A stretch of DNA of 64,000 bases, from positions 1 to 64,000 of the IMG/VR virus record IMGVR_UViG_3300044712_002452; one strand, written 5' to 3'. The position numbers were made by a program, and so were the translations under genes. Origin of the DNA: a virus. Each line of letters starts with the position of its first letter. Positions within the stretch are counted from its first letter, which is position 1. Shown here one piece after another: positions 34,517 to 44,700 of the stretch. Under the pieces are notes generated by a model. It was not told where the DNA came from, did no database searches, and saw nothing but the letters and a program-made list of their open reading frames with translations.

Positions 34517-36202
34517 ATGAATAAAAATATTACCGGTACGGCGCCTGATTTTGCGGCTTTTTTCACCAAGAAGTTTCGGAGTTCAGAACCTTTTTTGGGA
34601 GTAATGCCGCCTTTCTTGTCACCGGATATGGATGGCACTTCAGATGGATTAAAGCCTGCGGTATGGAATCCAGGTCTGCAATCTGTTCCCCGTAATCCGA
34701 TTGTTGTAGGGCCGGGTAAAATTCAGTTGGGTTCAAACGAAATGCAAACTTTTCGTAGACCCAATCCTGGAGGGGCCGCTGTTATAAACACCGGTTTAGG
34801 ATTTATAGAAAACCTCAGTCGGGATGAAGACGCTGATGATTTGGCGGTTTTCCGCACAGATCGATACGCTACACTTGTAACCGGAAATCGGGGCGATTAT
34901 ACTCAAAACGAAGGGTTTTTCAAACCGGATCAATATACACCTACCCAATTTCGAGGTCAAGCTGAAATGGGCATGGACTTTACGCAGGGTATGAGTTTAA
35001 TTCCAGAAAACCTATCGGTAAATTACGATACGGTGGACTTGGAAGCCGATAAAGCTTTGATGGGCATGCGCTCTATTCCAACGACCTTAGAAGATATGGT
35101 AGCTACTATGCCCGAAGAGATTCGGGCCGATGCGCCGGCTGCCAAAGAACGGGCGGCGGTATCGATCAAATTAAAAGGTCGCATGATGGATCGAGCCAAA
35201 GCAGCCTACGAATATTATGTACAACAAAAGGGGTTACCGCCACACGTAGCTGCCGGCATTGTGGGGAATCTGGCTCACGAGTCAGGTATGAATCCAATGA
35301 TTCACGAATCGGGTAATACCGGAGAAGGTCGGGCTTTGGCTCAATGGGGGGTTAATGCGCGGTATAAAGATTTGCAAGCCTGGGCAAAAGCCAAAGGTCG
35401 GGATGTAAACGATATGTACACTCAGCTTGATTTTATTTTGGAAGAGCCAGGGTGGTCCAAAAAAGCGTTGGATGCCATGAGTAAAACCAAAACGCCGGAA
35501 GAAGCGGCCATGGCTTTTGCACAGAAATATGAACGCCCCAATGAAAAATTTGCTCATTACGATAAGCGACAAGCCTACGCTCGTCAGTTGCTACCGGAGA
35601 TGAATGATGGGGGTGAAGTGCCGGATTTATATTCCGTAGTCAATGCTGTTGATGTAGAAGGAGATCCCGAGAAACCAAAAAAGCCGGCACCCGCACCCGC
35701 TCGTCCGCCGGTATGGAGTGATGATATTTACAAAGCCAATGCGGCGATGTTGTATTATAAAGAAACCCTGAATAAAAAACTGCGTGAAAAAGACCCGGCG
35801 GCTTATGATAATTACATGAAACGGTTAGGGGAGTTAAGAAAAATGGCTAGTGCGGAAGAAGTACAAAAATTCGTTCAAGAAAATGATTTCAATACTTATC
35901 TCTCACCAGAGGACGTGCGCAGTACGCTGGGTGATAAGTATGAAAACTATCTTTCCAGTATTGATGTGATCAACAAAAATAATTTGAAGTACAATCGACC
36001 CCGTTTGTATGGAGAAATTGAAGGTGAGCAACAGTTGGATCAATTAAACTACGGTCGACGTTTTGCTTCATTGCCGGTAAACCCCAGTTTCGTAGTCAAT
36101 GACAATGGTCGGATGTATGAGCGTAACTACATTTTCAATCCCGATACAGGTAAAGTGGGATACGTAGAAAAAGGGGATGTCCAGTTAAGACCTCGATATT
36201 AA
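34517..36202 (+). CDS. Cargo protein with tail-lysozyme domain, 561 aa
   Basis: Residues about 1-200 are a low-complexity, probably disordered region. Residues about 232-365 match the phage tail lysozyme fold: AYEYYVQQKGLPPHVAAGIV, then GNLAHESGMNPMIHESG with candidate catalytic Glu255, GRALAQWG, and YTQLDFILEE, ending KRQAYARQLLPEM. After a DGGEV linker comes a Pro-rich stretch (KKPAPAPARPP) and a helical C-terminus. Such domains cut peptidoglycan during DNA entry. The location right after the muzzle gene is that of the first cargo protein in crAss-like phages, so it is probably carried in the particle and ejected. Confidence 0.78.
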   Translation: MNKNITGTAPDFAAFFTKKFRSSEPFLGVMPPFLSPDMDGTSDGLKPAVWNPGLQSVPRNPIVVGPGKIQLGSNEMQTFRRPNPGGAAVINTGLGFIENLSRDEDADDLAVFRTDRYATLVTGNRGDYTQNEGFFKPDQYTPTQFRGQAEMGMDFTQGMSLIPENLSVNYDTVDLEADKALMGMRSIPTTLEDMVATMPEEIRADAPAAKERAAVSIKLKGRMMDRAKAAYEYYVQQKGLPPHVAAGIVGNLAHESGMNPMIHESGNTGEGRALAQWGVNARYKDLQAWAKAKGRDVNDMYTQLDFILEEPGWSKKALDAMSKTKTPEEAAMAFAQKYERPNEKFAHYDKRQAYARQLLPEMNDGGEVPDLYSVVNAVDVEGDPEKPKKPAPAPARPPVWSDDIYKANAAMLYYKETLNKKLREKDPAAYDNYMKRLGELRKMASAEEVQKFVQENDFNTYLSPEDVRSTLGDKYENYLSSIDVINKNNLKYNRPRLYGEIEGEQQLDQLNYGRRFASLPVNPSFVVNDNGRMYERNYIFNPDTGKVGYVEKGDVQLRPRY

Positions 36203-36238
36203 GCGGAATTTAAAGTTTATCGCAGGCAAGCGTAATTT

Positions 36239-36250
36239 TTCGTAAATTAA
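36239..36250 (+). promoter_or_regulatory. Promoter-like TTCGTAAATTAA box
   Basis: Ends six bases before the ATG at 36257. It has the same TTCGTAnnTT form as 18081-18090 and would give a nearly leaderless transcript. Confidence 0.4.
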
Positions 36251-36256
36251 AGATGT

Positions 36257-38416
36257 ATGGCAACCAAGAAAATTATCCGCACAGGCACTCAAGTCGATTA
36301 TGCAATGCATCCAGGCGACGCTTTTCCGCATTCGGGAAAGTCTTGTTCTGATAAAGTGGATATTTATGCGGTCACCCATACCATTGGTCCAGTGGATCGG
36401 GATCAAGCCAACGTAGAAGCTGAGCGGGGAGAAGTATTGGTTGCCGATATGGATCAAGATGGTCAATTGGAAAGCTTTACGATAACCGGTAAATCCCACG
36501 GAAAAGGGGGAACCCCGTTGGCTGTTCCAAAAGGGGGCTTTATTTTTTCCAATGCTGATGAGTTAAAATTGAAAGGAAAGATCCTGGCGCAGTTGGGTAA
36601 AAAAGAAGATAGCAAAAAGGGATACACGCCGTCGGAAATCGCTAAAGATTTATCGCTCAATGACCATAAAGCCATTCTGGTCAATCCTAATTCAGATGCT
36701 TTATCCAAGCAAACCGCTGAGCTTATGATTAGCCGCAAACAGGAATTGTTGGCTAAACTGGCCCATCTGCAGGAAGGTATGAAAGGTTTTCCCAATGGTG
36801 TTCCCGAATTGGTAAACGAAGAAGATGCCATTCCGATTATGGCTTTGGGTGGATTGATTACGGCTTATGGCGGTTATTATAATATGGGTGGAGATCCTGA
36901 AAAACCGGTTAAGCGTAAAGTGGGTACTTTTGTTGGGTTTGGTGGCGGTAGTGGAGGCGGTGGTGGAGCCAGCGCCAGAAATGTGATGATGGCGGCCAGT
37001 GAGAAGCGACTCAAACAAATCGGTGCGGGAAAACCGTATGTCTTTTCGGGAAATCCTCAAGCCGGGGATATAGCCAATTATCCAGGTGTAAAGAAAATGA
37101 TTATCGATAAACCGATTGAAAAAAACGAATCGTCTGATTGGAATTTTCCGGCATTACCCTCTATAGAAGAGTTGAAGTCTATTTTCCGCAATTATTTTCA
37201 GCGAGAAGAACCCGTTGCGGTAAATAGTGAATTCAAAGGTTTTGAAGGGGGTACGGGTGGGGGAGCCGGTGCCAGCGGGGTCATTCCCAAAGATCCGACT
37301 TTGCTTACTTTACCGCCCGATACGGTTCGGGATGATGAAGGCTTGTCTATTATGGATTGGGTTTTGCGTCCTACGGAAACGGATCAAGTACGTCCGCCGG
37401 TGGAAAAAAAGCCACTGGTTCCAGCGACCGTAAAAGGGCCTAGACCGTCATTAATTGTTCGCCAAGGTAGACCTTCGGCAGCGATTGATCCCGGTGTAAA
37501 AGCGGCGGCTGCACAGAAGTCGGCACCTGAAACTCAAAATGAATCTTCTACGGCATCCAGTCAAACGGTATCTTCTCAGGTATCTCCGGACGATACGGCT
37601 AAATGGTGGTTGCAAGACGTATTGAACAATGCCGGTACTTTGAGCAATCGACTCAATATTACACGGGTCAATCCACAATTAATGGATATCGAAGATCCGT
37701 ATATTCCGGCACCAACCTTTTTTGATAACACCCGTCAGGTAGCGGCTGTTCAGGAAGCGGCTGCTCAACAAATGGATGGGGCTGAAGGTTATGTTGGAGC
37801 TCAACGTCAGCGGGCGGTCGGCGCGTCCATTCAAGGTCAAGCTGCTGCACAGGTAGCCAATGTGATTGGGCAAACGGCCAATCAAAACGTGGGTATCGAT
37901 AATCAATTCTCGGGTATGGAAGCGCAAGCCGTTCAGCAAACCAAAGCGGCCAAAGCTGAAATGCGGAAGCGTTTCTTGGATGAGTCTGCCATCGGTGAAC
38001 AGCAATATCGCAACGCCATCGCGCAAGCCAACGCCCAGGTATTGGGTCAATTCAACAACGGTGTAACCAATGCGCAAAAGACTTTCTGGCTTAATAAAAT
38101 GAACGATAGTTTTTCTATCGATCCGATGACTGGTAAGATTGTTTTCAAAAAAGGAAAACAGGTAGATACTACCAAAAAGTCCGAAAGTGAAATAGATCAA
38201 CAGGTAGCGCAAATGGCTAACGCTTATTCCAAACTGATTGCTTCTATGAGTCCGGAAACAGCCGCTTCACTTGTCAAAAGTATGTTTAAAGGTGAAGATG
38301 GGGGTGAAACCCGCAGCCGCGTAAACACCAACACCAAAGGTGAATTGAGTGGTTCGGTAGTCCATCCCGGTATCAATGATTACTTAGGTAGCATGATTCC
38401 GTTTTTACCTCGATAA
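36257..38416 (+). CDS. Cargo protein, 719 aa
   Basis: The N-terminal 110 residues contain a block I associate with crAss-like cargo proteins: ANVEAERGEVLVADMDQDG, then GKSHGKGGTPLAVPKGGFIF. Next are a helical section (about 150-195, LSKQTAELMISRKQELLAKL), a Gly-rich linker (about 225-240), a second Gly-rich linker (about 328-345), a disordered middle, and a long Ala/Gln-rich helical C-terminus (about 490-610, QEAAAQQMDGAEGYVGAQRQ). The phrase GGDPEKP also occurs in the preceding lysozyme cargo protein (GDPEKPKK). Likely stored in the virion and ejected. Confidence 0.68.
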   Translation: MATKKIIRTGTQVDYAMHPGDAFPHSGKSCSDKVDIYAVTHTIGPVDRDQANVEAERGEVLVADMDQDGQLESFTITGKSHGKGGTPLAVPKGGFIFSNADELKLKGKILAQLGKKEDSKKGYTPSEIAKDLSLNDHKAILVNPNSDALSKQTAELMISRKQELLAKLAHLQEGMKGFPNGVPELVNEEDAIPIMALGGLITAYGGYYNMGGDPEKPVKRKVGTFVGFGGGSGGGGGASARNVMMAASEKRLKQIGAGKPYVFSGNPQAGDIANYPGVKKMIIDKPIEKNESSDWNFPALPSIEELKSIFRNYFQREEPVAVNSEFKGFEGGTGGGAGASGVIPKDPTLLTLPPDTVRDDEGLSIMDWVLRPTETDQVRPPVEKKPLVPATVKGPRPSLIVRQGRPSAAIDPGVKAAAAQKSAPETQNESSTASSQTVSSQVSPDDTAKWWLQDVLNNAGTLSNRLNITRVNPQLMDIEDPYIPAPTFFDNTRQVAAVQEAAAQQMDGAEGYVGAQRQRAVGASIQGQAAAQVANVIGQTANQNVGIDNQFSGMEAQAVQQTKAAKAEMRKRFLDESAIGEQQYRNAIAQANAQVLGQFNNGVTNAQKTFWLNKMNDSFSIDPMTGKIVFKKGKQVDTTKKSESEIDQQVAQMANAYSKLIASMSPETAASLVKSMFKGEDGGETRSRVNTNTKGELSGSVVHPGINDYLGSMIPFLPR

Positions 38417-38447
38417 AATTCCCTGTTTTTATAGGTATATAATATTT

Positions 38448-38484
38448 GTTTAGGATGTATATTTTATAGATATATATCCTAAAC
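38448..38484. terminator. 15-bp AT-rich hairpin between cargo genes
   Basis: GTTTAGGATGTATAT pairs along its full length with ATATATATCCTAAAC (one G-U), with a 7-nt loop. Only a short T stretch follows, so it may be a weak terminator, an RNA-stability element or a protein-binding palindrome. It lies in a 151-base gap ahead of a new promoter-like element. Confidence 0.5.
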
Positions 38485-38493
38485 TTTATCTAT

Positions 38494-38533
38494 TTAATCT
38501 ACAAATGGCGTAGAAATAATTCGTATTTTTATA
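38494..38533 (+). promoter_or_regulatory. Promoter-like element with TTAATCTACAA box
   Basis: TTAATCTACAA (38494-38504), an inverted GTAGA copy (TCTAC-N7-GTAGA), then AATAATTCGTATTTTTATAATG. The same order of elements occurs at 7307-7335 and 59916-59950. It would drive the genes for the 1065-residue cargo protein and the giant proteins. Confidence 0.45.
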
Positions 38534-38567
38534 ATGCGCCGATAGCCTATAAAAACTTTCATTTCCT

Positions 38568-41500
38568 ATGAGTACATACATACAAGGGGTAACCGATAAC
38601 CCGGTAGCCATTCCTTTGTTTCAACCGGACCTCAATATGGTTCAGCGAACGCTGGCCACCAAGCAAGCCAAATTTGATGCCGGCTTCAACTCATTTCAAA
38701 ATGCTTATAGCAAGGTGATGAATGCACCCGTTACCAATTTGGGCGTCATGCAATGGCGGGATGACTTTTCCAAGAAGATTTCCAGTCAAATCAAAGAAAC
38801 GGGAAAGATTGATTTTTCAGTTGCCGAAAATGTAACTAAGGCTTCAGAGATACTGGCTCCCGCTTGGGAGAATAAAAAGCTGCTCACTGATATGATGCTT
38901 ACCAAGCAAAATGAAAATGAGATCAATCGGATGAATAGTTATCGTTTGAGTACGGATCCTAAAATGCGTGAACAGTATAGTGATGTAGCTTATGAGCACA
39001 TTCAGAACTACATTGGTGATTTAAGAGATGCTGATTATGAATCCGATGATATCTTTCGGGTAAAAGCCGCCAAGTTTGTGCCGGTAGCGGATGTCGCCAA
39101 AGAATTATCCGAAGCCCGCAAACAGTTTGATTATCATACTACTTTTTCGACTACTGAAAACGGCCGAATTATCACTACCAAAAACGGTGAGAAGTCCTTT
39201 CAGAATTTTTATGCTTTTGCAAAGAACCTGATGGGCGATAAGTACAGAGGCCAATTTGAAATGTTTGCGGAAGTAGATTTTCGCAGAGCCCATCGAAGTG
39301 CTAATAACCGCCGGCAAATGGAAGGTATGGCGCCTATCGGCAAACAAGAATTTGCTATTGATTTTGTGCAGGATAGAATTGAAACCATTCGTGAATCAGC
39401 TCGTAATCATTTGAATGTCTACCAAGAAAAATTTGATCTCAACCAAAAGGAAATTGAATCGGTATTGGAATCCGTTAAAGACAAAGCTTACTCCCAGGAA
39501 GAATTACTTAATTCACCGGAAGGTAAAAAACTTGCTCGTCTGGCGGCGGAACAGCAGAACTTAGAAAAGGGCTTAATACCCCAAGCGCAAAAAGAACTGG
39601 AAGCCATTCCTTTTGTGGATTCAAAAGAATACGAAAAGCAAATTGCGCAACTCGCATCCAATCCGGTTGGGTATGTGGCTTCTACTATTGCCAATCAAAC
39701 GGCTCGAAATTGGGCTAAAGTGGAAAGTGCTCGGGCAGAAACCAAAATCGAAATCGATCCGGTTTGGGTAGAAAGCGTTAAAAATAACCAATGGTTACAA
39801 GAAATGCGTTTGAAGCGGGAAGAGCAAGACCGTAAAAACAAAGTAACCGAAATGCAAATCAAAGGCGGCATGTTTGTCAATGACGATTTGCTTAATGAAG
39901 AAGGTACGGGCGGTAATGGTGGGGGATCAGGAAGAAGTAGTGGCTCAGCGGCCGGTGGAGCGGGTAAAGAAACTGAAGCCCAGCGCAAACTGCGGGTATT
40001 GAATACGCCTGAATTTAATGGTGCAAGTGCTGAATTTGTAGATCGCTCTTCACCATTCGATGAATTTGTAGCTAAAAGTGAAGCAAACGCCAAACGTGCC
40101 GATGAGATGATATTTGATTATCGGTACGCTGGCCGGATTTTTAAGCAGCTACCCAATATGACTGAAGGAAAAGCTGTTGAAATGTCGGCTTTGTTTCAAC
40201 GTTATTTGGCTAATCCCACTGCGCTGAGTCCGGAAGAGCGTAAAAAAGTCGGCACTTTTGTAGCAGACGTGGACCGCTATGGAAATGGAGTAGATCGCAG
40301 CATTGCTTATACCAAAGCCTATACGCCGACTGAAGCCCGCCAAACCATATACAACTGGATTCAAAAACGTTATATCGATCGGGTTGATGATCCGGCGGCT
40401 TTTGCTACCAAAGACGATATGGAAATTGCGCAGTACTACAGCCAGGCTAAAAGTCTGCAGGAAACCAATAATCGGGATAGCGAGCAGTTTCGAAAAGCGG
40501 AAAGAAATGTAGTGGGTCGAAAAGCGCCTTTACTTCAAGGTAAAGATGGGGGTATTATTACAGCCGCAGAACTGGCTACCAATTTTGGTACCTTGGTTTA
40601 TCAAAACAATCGGGGTCAAATCGTGACCAAAACTTCCGAAGAGCTGGCTCAAATGTATCTCAATGGTGAAATAGACTTGTCTGCAGATCCGTTGAAACCA
40701 ATGGGATTGGCTGCCGATTCAAAAACCAATTGGTATATGCCCAATTTGCGTTTACAAAAAGGCTCACCGATTGAAGCGGATCTAAAAAAGATTGGCTCTT
40801 TTGAACAGTTAATCAAGTTTGCCGGTGCCAACAAAGTTGGAGATGATATTGTCAATCCCAAAGTGCGGGATTTTGGTTCTCATGTAAGCGCATTAAACGA
40901 CCGTTTTGGCGTAAATTCTTCCAAAAATATCAGCGATAAAATCACCCAGCTTAAAAACGAAATCGTTACTACGGCCGTAGGATTAAAAGATGGTATTCAA
41001 GGAATCAAAACTTCCTATTACTTAGACAATACCGAACATGGTGAGCAAGGCGAAAAATTACTCAATGATATTGCCAATCCGGCTAATCGTACGGCCGTTT
41101 ATGTAGATGGAAAAAGGGTGGATGATGAAGATGTGCACCAGTTTGTAAACAACCAAACCAACCGGGCTGATGGGTCGGTGAGCGTGATCACTCGCGGAAA
41201 TACTCAATTTGTTCAGTTTCGGGTAACGGATATCAAAAAAGACGACTTGCCCGATGTGCTAAAATACGGTAACAAAACCATCACCGTCGAATTGAAAAAA
41301 GATGCGGTGGGCGATGGCGTAAAAAATCTGCAAACCAATGACGGTATTTACCTATATGGTAAACTCTTGCGGGGAGAGTCTATTAAAAGCGATCCTATTT
41401 TAGAAGGTTCTGGATTTAGGTATTCCGTTACGCCGGGTGGATCAGCCAATGCGCCTTATGCACATTTGAGTGTAGAGCGGAAAGTAAAAAATCAAGATGG

Positions 41501-41765
41501 AGAATGGGTATGGAAATCGATTGAATTACCCAATAACGGAATTGTAGATTTCACCGGACCCAATCGAAAAAATCCCGATGAAATCATGGGGTTAATCAAC
41601 AATCAGTTTATACCCATGCATCGCCAACAGCACTTGCAAACGTTAACGGCTGAAGCCGAGCAAAGCAAAAAAGAAGTAGCGGATGCCCAGGGAAACCCCG
41701 TAAAAAAGCTTGGCGCAAAAGAATGGTACGATGAAATGGTCAAGCAAATGAATGCCGCCAATTAA
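38568..41765 (+). CDS. Cargo protein, 1065 aa
   Basis: Starts MSTYIQGVTDNPVAIPLFQP, an opening that recurs in crAss-like cargo proteins placed before the giant polymerase genes. Mostly helical with long charged helices (for example YQEKFDLNQKEIESVLESVK near residues 285-304), one Gly/Ser-rich linker at about 445-465 (GGNGGGSGRSSGSAAGGAGK), and a mixed C-terminal half (GIQGIKTSYYLDNTEHGEQG). No enzyme motif seen. Probably part of the protein mass ejected ahead of the DNA. Confidence 0.65.
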   Translation: MSTYIQGVTDNPVAIPLFQPDLNMVQRTLATKQAKFDAGFNSFQNAYSKVMNAPVTNLGVMQWRDDFSKKISSQIKETGKIDFSVAENVTKASEILAPAWENKKLLTDMMLTKQNENEINRMNSYRLSTDPKMREQYSDVAYEHIQNYIGDLRDADYESDDIFRVKAAKFVPVADVAKELSEARKQFDYHTTFSTTENGRIITTKNGEKSFQNFYAFAKNLMGDKYRGQFEMFAEVDFRRAHRSANNRRQMEGMAPIGKQEFAIDFVQDRIETIRESARNHLNVYQEKFDLNQKEIESVLESVKDKAYSQEELLNSPEGKKLARLAAEQQNLEKGLIPQAQKELEAIPFVDSKEYEKQIAQLASNPVGYVASTIANQTARNWAKVESARAETKIEIDPVWVESVKNNQWLQEMRLKREEQDRKNKVTEMQIKGGMFVNDDLLNEEGTGGNGGGSGRSSGSAAGGAGKETEAQRKLRVLNTPEFNGASAEFVDRSSPFDEFVAKSEANAKRADEMIFDYRYAGRIFKQLPNMTEGKAVEMSALFQRYLANPTALSPEERKKVGTFVADVDRYGNGVDRSIAYTKAYTPTEARQTIYNWIQKRYIDRVDDPAAFATKDDMEIAQYYSQAKSLQETNNRDSEQFRKAERNVVGRKAPLLQGKDGGIITAAELATNFGTLVYQNNRGQIVTKTSEELAQMYLNGEIDLSADPLKPMGLAADSKTNWYMPNLRLQKGSPIEADLKKIGSFEQLIKFAGANKVGDDIVNPKVRDFGSHVSALNDRFGVNSSKNISDKITQLKNEIVTTAVGLKDGIQGIKTSYYLDNTEHGEQGEKLLNDIANPANRTAVYVDGKRVDDEDVHQFVNNQTNRADGSVSVITRGNTQFVQFRVTDIKKDDLPDVLKYGNKTITVELKKDAVGDGVKNLQTNDGIYLYGKLLRGESIKSDPILEGSGFRYSVTPGGSANAPYAHLSVERKVKNQDGEWVWKSIELPNNGIVDFTGPNRKNPDEIMGLINNQFIPMHRQQHLQTLTAEAEQSKKEVADAQGNPVKKLGAKEWYDEMVKQMNAAN

Positions 41766-41785
41766 AAAATCTTTGATATCTCAAT

Positions 41786-44700
41786 ATGGAAAACTACAAT
41801 TCACTGGTTCCGCAGGATTTGAATGTTACGTATGATCAACCTCAATTAGATGCGCCCAATGTCAGTTTTGATGTTGGGGATTCCCGTACTTATGCCGATA
41901 TGATGAATGCGGAAAATCCGGTTTCGCCCGGCAGTGGAATAGCCGCCGGCGGAAATGACTCTTTTGCTCAAGCTATGGGTCAGTTTATTGACGCGCCGGC
42001 CAGTATCCAAACTCGATTAGAACCCATTCGTTTTGATTGGGAAAAGTCCGGGATAGAGCGATATCAAAACAGCGATTACTATGATACTTTAGGTTTTGAT
42101 TTGACCCGTGATAACGAAACCCTGTACGGGCGCATGCAAACGGTAGGGGATACCCTGCAGCAAGGATTTGGTCAAATGGGTGAACTGGCCTGGAATGGAT
42201 TTGTCGATGGATGGAAAGGTTGGGGGAGACTGGCCGCAGCCGTGACCAATGCGGATATGAGCCGTTTGATGGGCACACCTGCTGAACTCGAAGCGTTGGA
42301 AAAAGAAACCCAGCGCATCATGAACAAGTATGCCATTTTTGAAACCCCGGAGTCCAAAGATTCGCTGTTTACCAAACAGTTTATGGGGAATATGTTGGGT
42401 CAGTCAGGTTTTGCCCTGGGCGCTATTGCTCAATGGGCTTCAGAAGAACTGTTGACTTTTGGTGCCAGTACGGCTTTTAGTTCCGCTAAATTGGGATTGA
42501 AGTTGGGTCAGTTTGCCAATATGACTCGTAAGTTGGGTAGAGCCTACGAAATGCCGGAAGTACTCAATGATTTTCGGAAGCTTTTTGAAATTGGACATAT
42601 GCCCGGGGCGATGAAAACCGCCATGCAAGGATTGGGTAAAGTAGCCGAATACGCGCCTGTAGTGGGGGGATTGGTAAAGGCAGGGAAAGATTTTAAGCGA
42701 ATGAAAGAAGCGGGTGCAACCGGTATAGAGCTAGCTAATTTAAGCCTGGGTGCGCTACGTCGTACGTTTACTGAAACCAATATGGCCATGGCTGAAGCGC
42801 GCATGGAAGCCGCCAGTACATATGTTCAGATGAAAGAAGATATGACGGCCCGAGCCGAAGCTATTTGGGGGGATAATATTCCATTGGATGAGTTCACCAA
42901 AATTGAACGCTATGCCGAGCGGGCCGCTTTGGAAAACTTTAAAGTCAATGCGGTAGTCATTGCGACTATGAACCGTATAGAGTTTGGGAATGTGATGAAC
43001 AAGTTTGGTTCACGTTTGCGGATTAAACAAGAGTTTTTAAATGATGCCCTGCAGACGCGTCGGGTAAAGGGTTCGTTAAAATCGGATATGTTGGATAGTG
43101 CCGGCAAAGTGGTAAAAAAAGCGGGTAGCCAGACCGATATGCTTTTTAAAGCGGATGGAGTAATGGGTCAGTTTGGTTCGATTGGTCAAATTGCCAAAAC
43201 TTTTGGTAAACAAAAAGCGGCTTGGGAAGCTACCAAGATGGTCGGCGGTTCGCTGATGAAATGGGAAGGTACTGAAGGGTTGCAAGAATTGATACAGTCT
43301 GGATCTAATGAAGCCATTACGGACTATTATAGAAGTTTGTATGATCCGTATTTATTTGCGGACCGAGGTGAATCCATTGAACGGGCGGTTGCTTCTCAAA
43401 ATCCGCTCACTCACTCAGAAGCTCTCAAGACTTTTATCATGGGTGCGGGTACCGGTCGATTGCTTTCACCAATTAATATGGGGATGAGCGCTGCGGCCAA
43501 GTACGCTAAAACCACTAAAGAACAACGCGCCGATGCAGCCAAACAATTAGATACGGCTATCAATGAAATGAACGTAACGCTCAATGATCCGGCGTCCTTT
43601 TTCAACGATTGGGTAAAAGGTGTACGTATTCAAGATCAGGCGGCAAAGAACATGGAAGAAGCCCTGGCCAATAACGATAAGTACACTTTCCACAACAACC
43701 GAGACAGCGCGTTTGCTCAAATGGTGATGAACGCAAAAGCGTTGGGTCGTTTGGATATGCTCAAAGATGTGATCGGCACTTATGGGGAAACCATGGATGC
43801 CGCGACCTTTAAAGATGCCTTTGGAGTCGAGCTGAACGATCAAAACCGGGATGCTTTGAAATCTTTTACCGGAAATATCATCAAAGACATGGACGCTTAT
43901 GTAAAGCGCTATGACGAACTGATGGAGAAATACCGGTTTTATTTTGATCCGGAAGCCTATGGGGATGAAGATAAAGAAGATGTCAAGCTGGCACGCATGG
44001 CTTTGAATGAAGCCATTGGCTGGATGGCTACTACGGATGCTTTGAAAGACAAGAAGCTTGAGCGGGCCCGTGAAATCATGGAGTCTTCCGCTCAAATGAA
44101 GAGTTTTTCCAAAGTGAGCGTGCATGCTTTTAAAGTCTTGGGTGATGATATAGCTTATGAAGCTGAAATGGATCATCTCAAAAAAGAAATCAAATCTCTG
44201 CGGGAAGTACAATCTCCGGATCCGGAAACCAAAAAGCAATTAGCTGAAAAAGAAAAAGAACTGGAGCTGTTGTCGAATATGTTTTCCTATCAGGAAAGCA
44301 TGGATTCCGACGGCTCTACTGTCAATAAAGGGGGTATCACCGCAGAATCGGTAGCGTTGATGAACGCTCGCAAAGAATTAAACGATGCCGAACTGGCTTT
44401 GTATGAATACGACAAACAAACCAAAAACGCCAATACTTTTGACGGATTGTTATTTAGTGCGGTTCGTACTAATATGGTGGCGCGCATTGATAAAGCCCGT
44501 GAAAAAGTAAAAGCGGCCGGAGAGAAAAGAAACGGGTCCAAGAAAAACATAGACAACGCAAAAAAGAAGCGTTCTATCTATGAAGACAATATTTCTAAAG
44601 AAGCCCTTCGGCAATACCTGGCACTGAAAAACAAAGAATACGGAGAAACCCAAGAAGCCCTTGAAGAAGAGTTGGACGGCATTCTGTATAATTTACGGGA

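Noticed and set aside
43547-44239. A 230-codon open frame on the minus strand, and many similar ones opposite the giant genes
   Set aside because: They lie entirely antisense to well-supported coding sequence, have no start context, and read as low-information Phe/Ile/His-rich shadows of the codon bias on the other strand.
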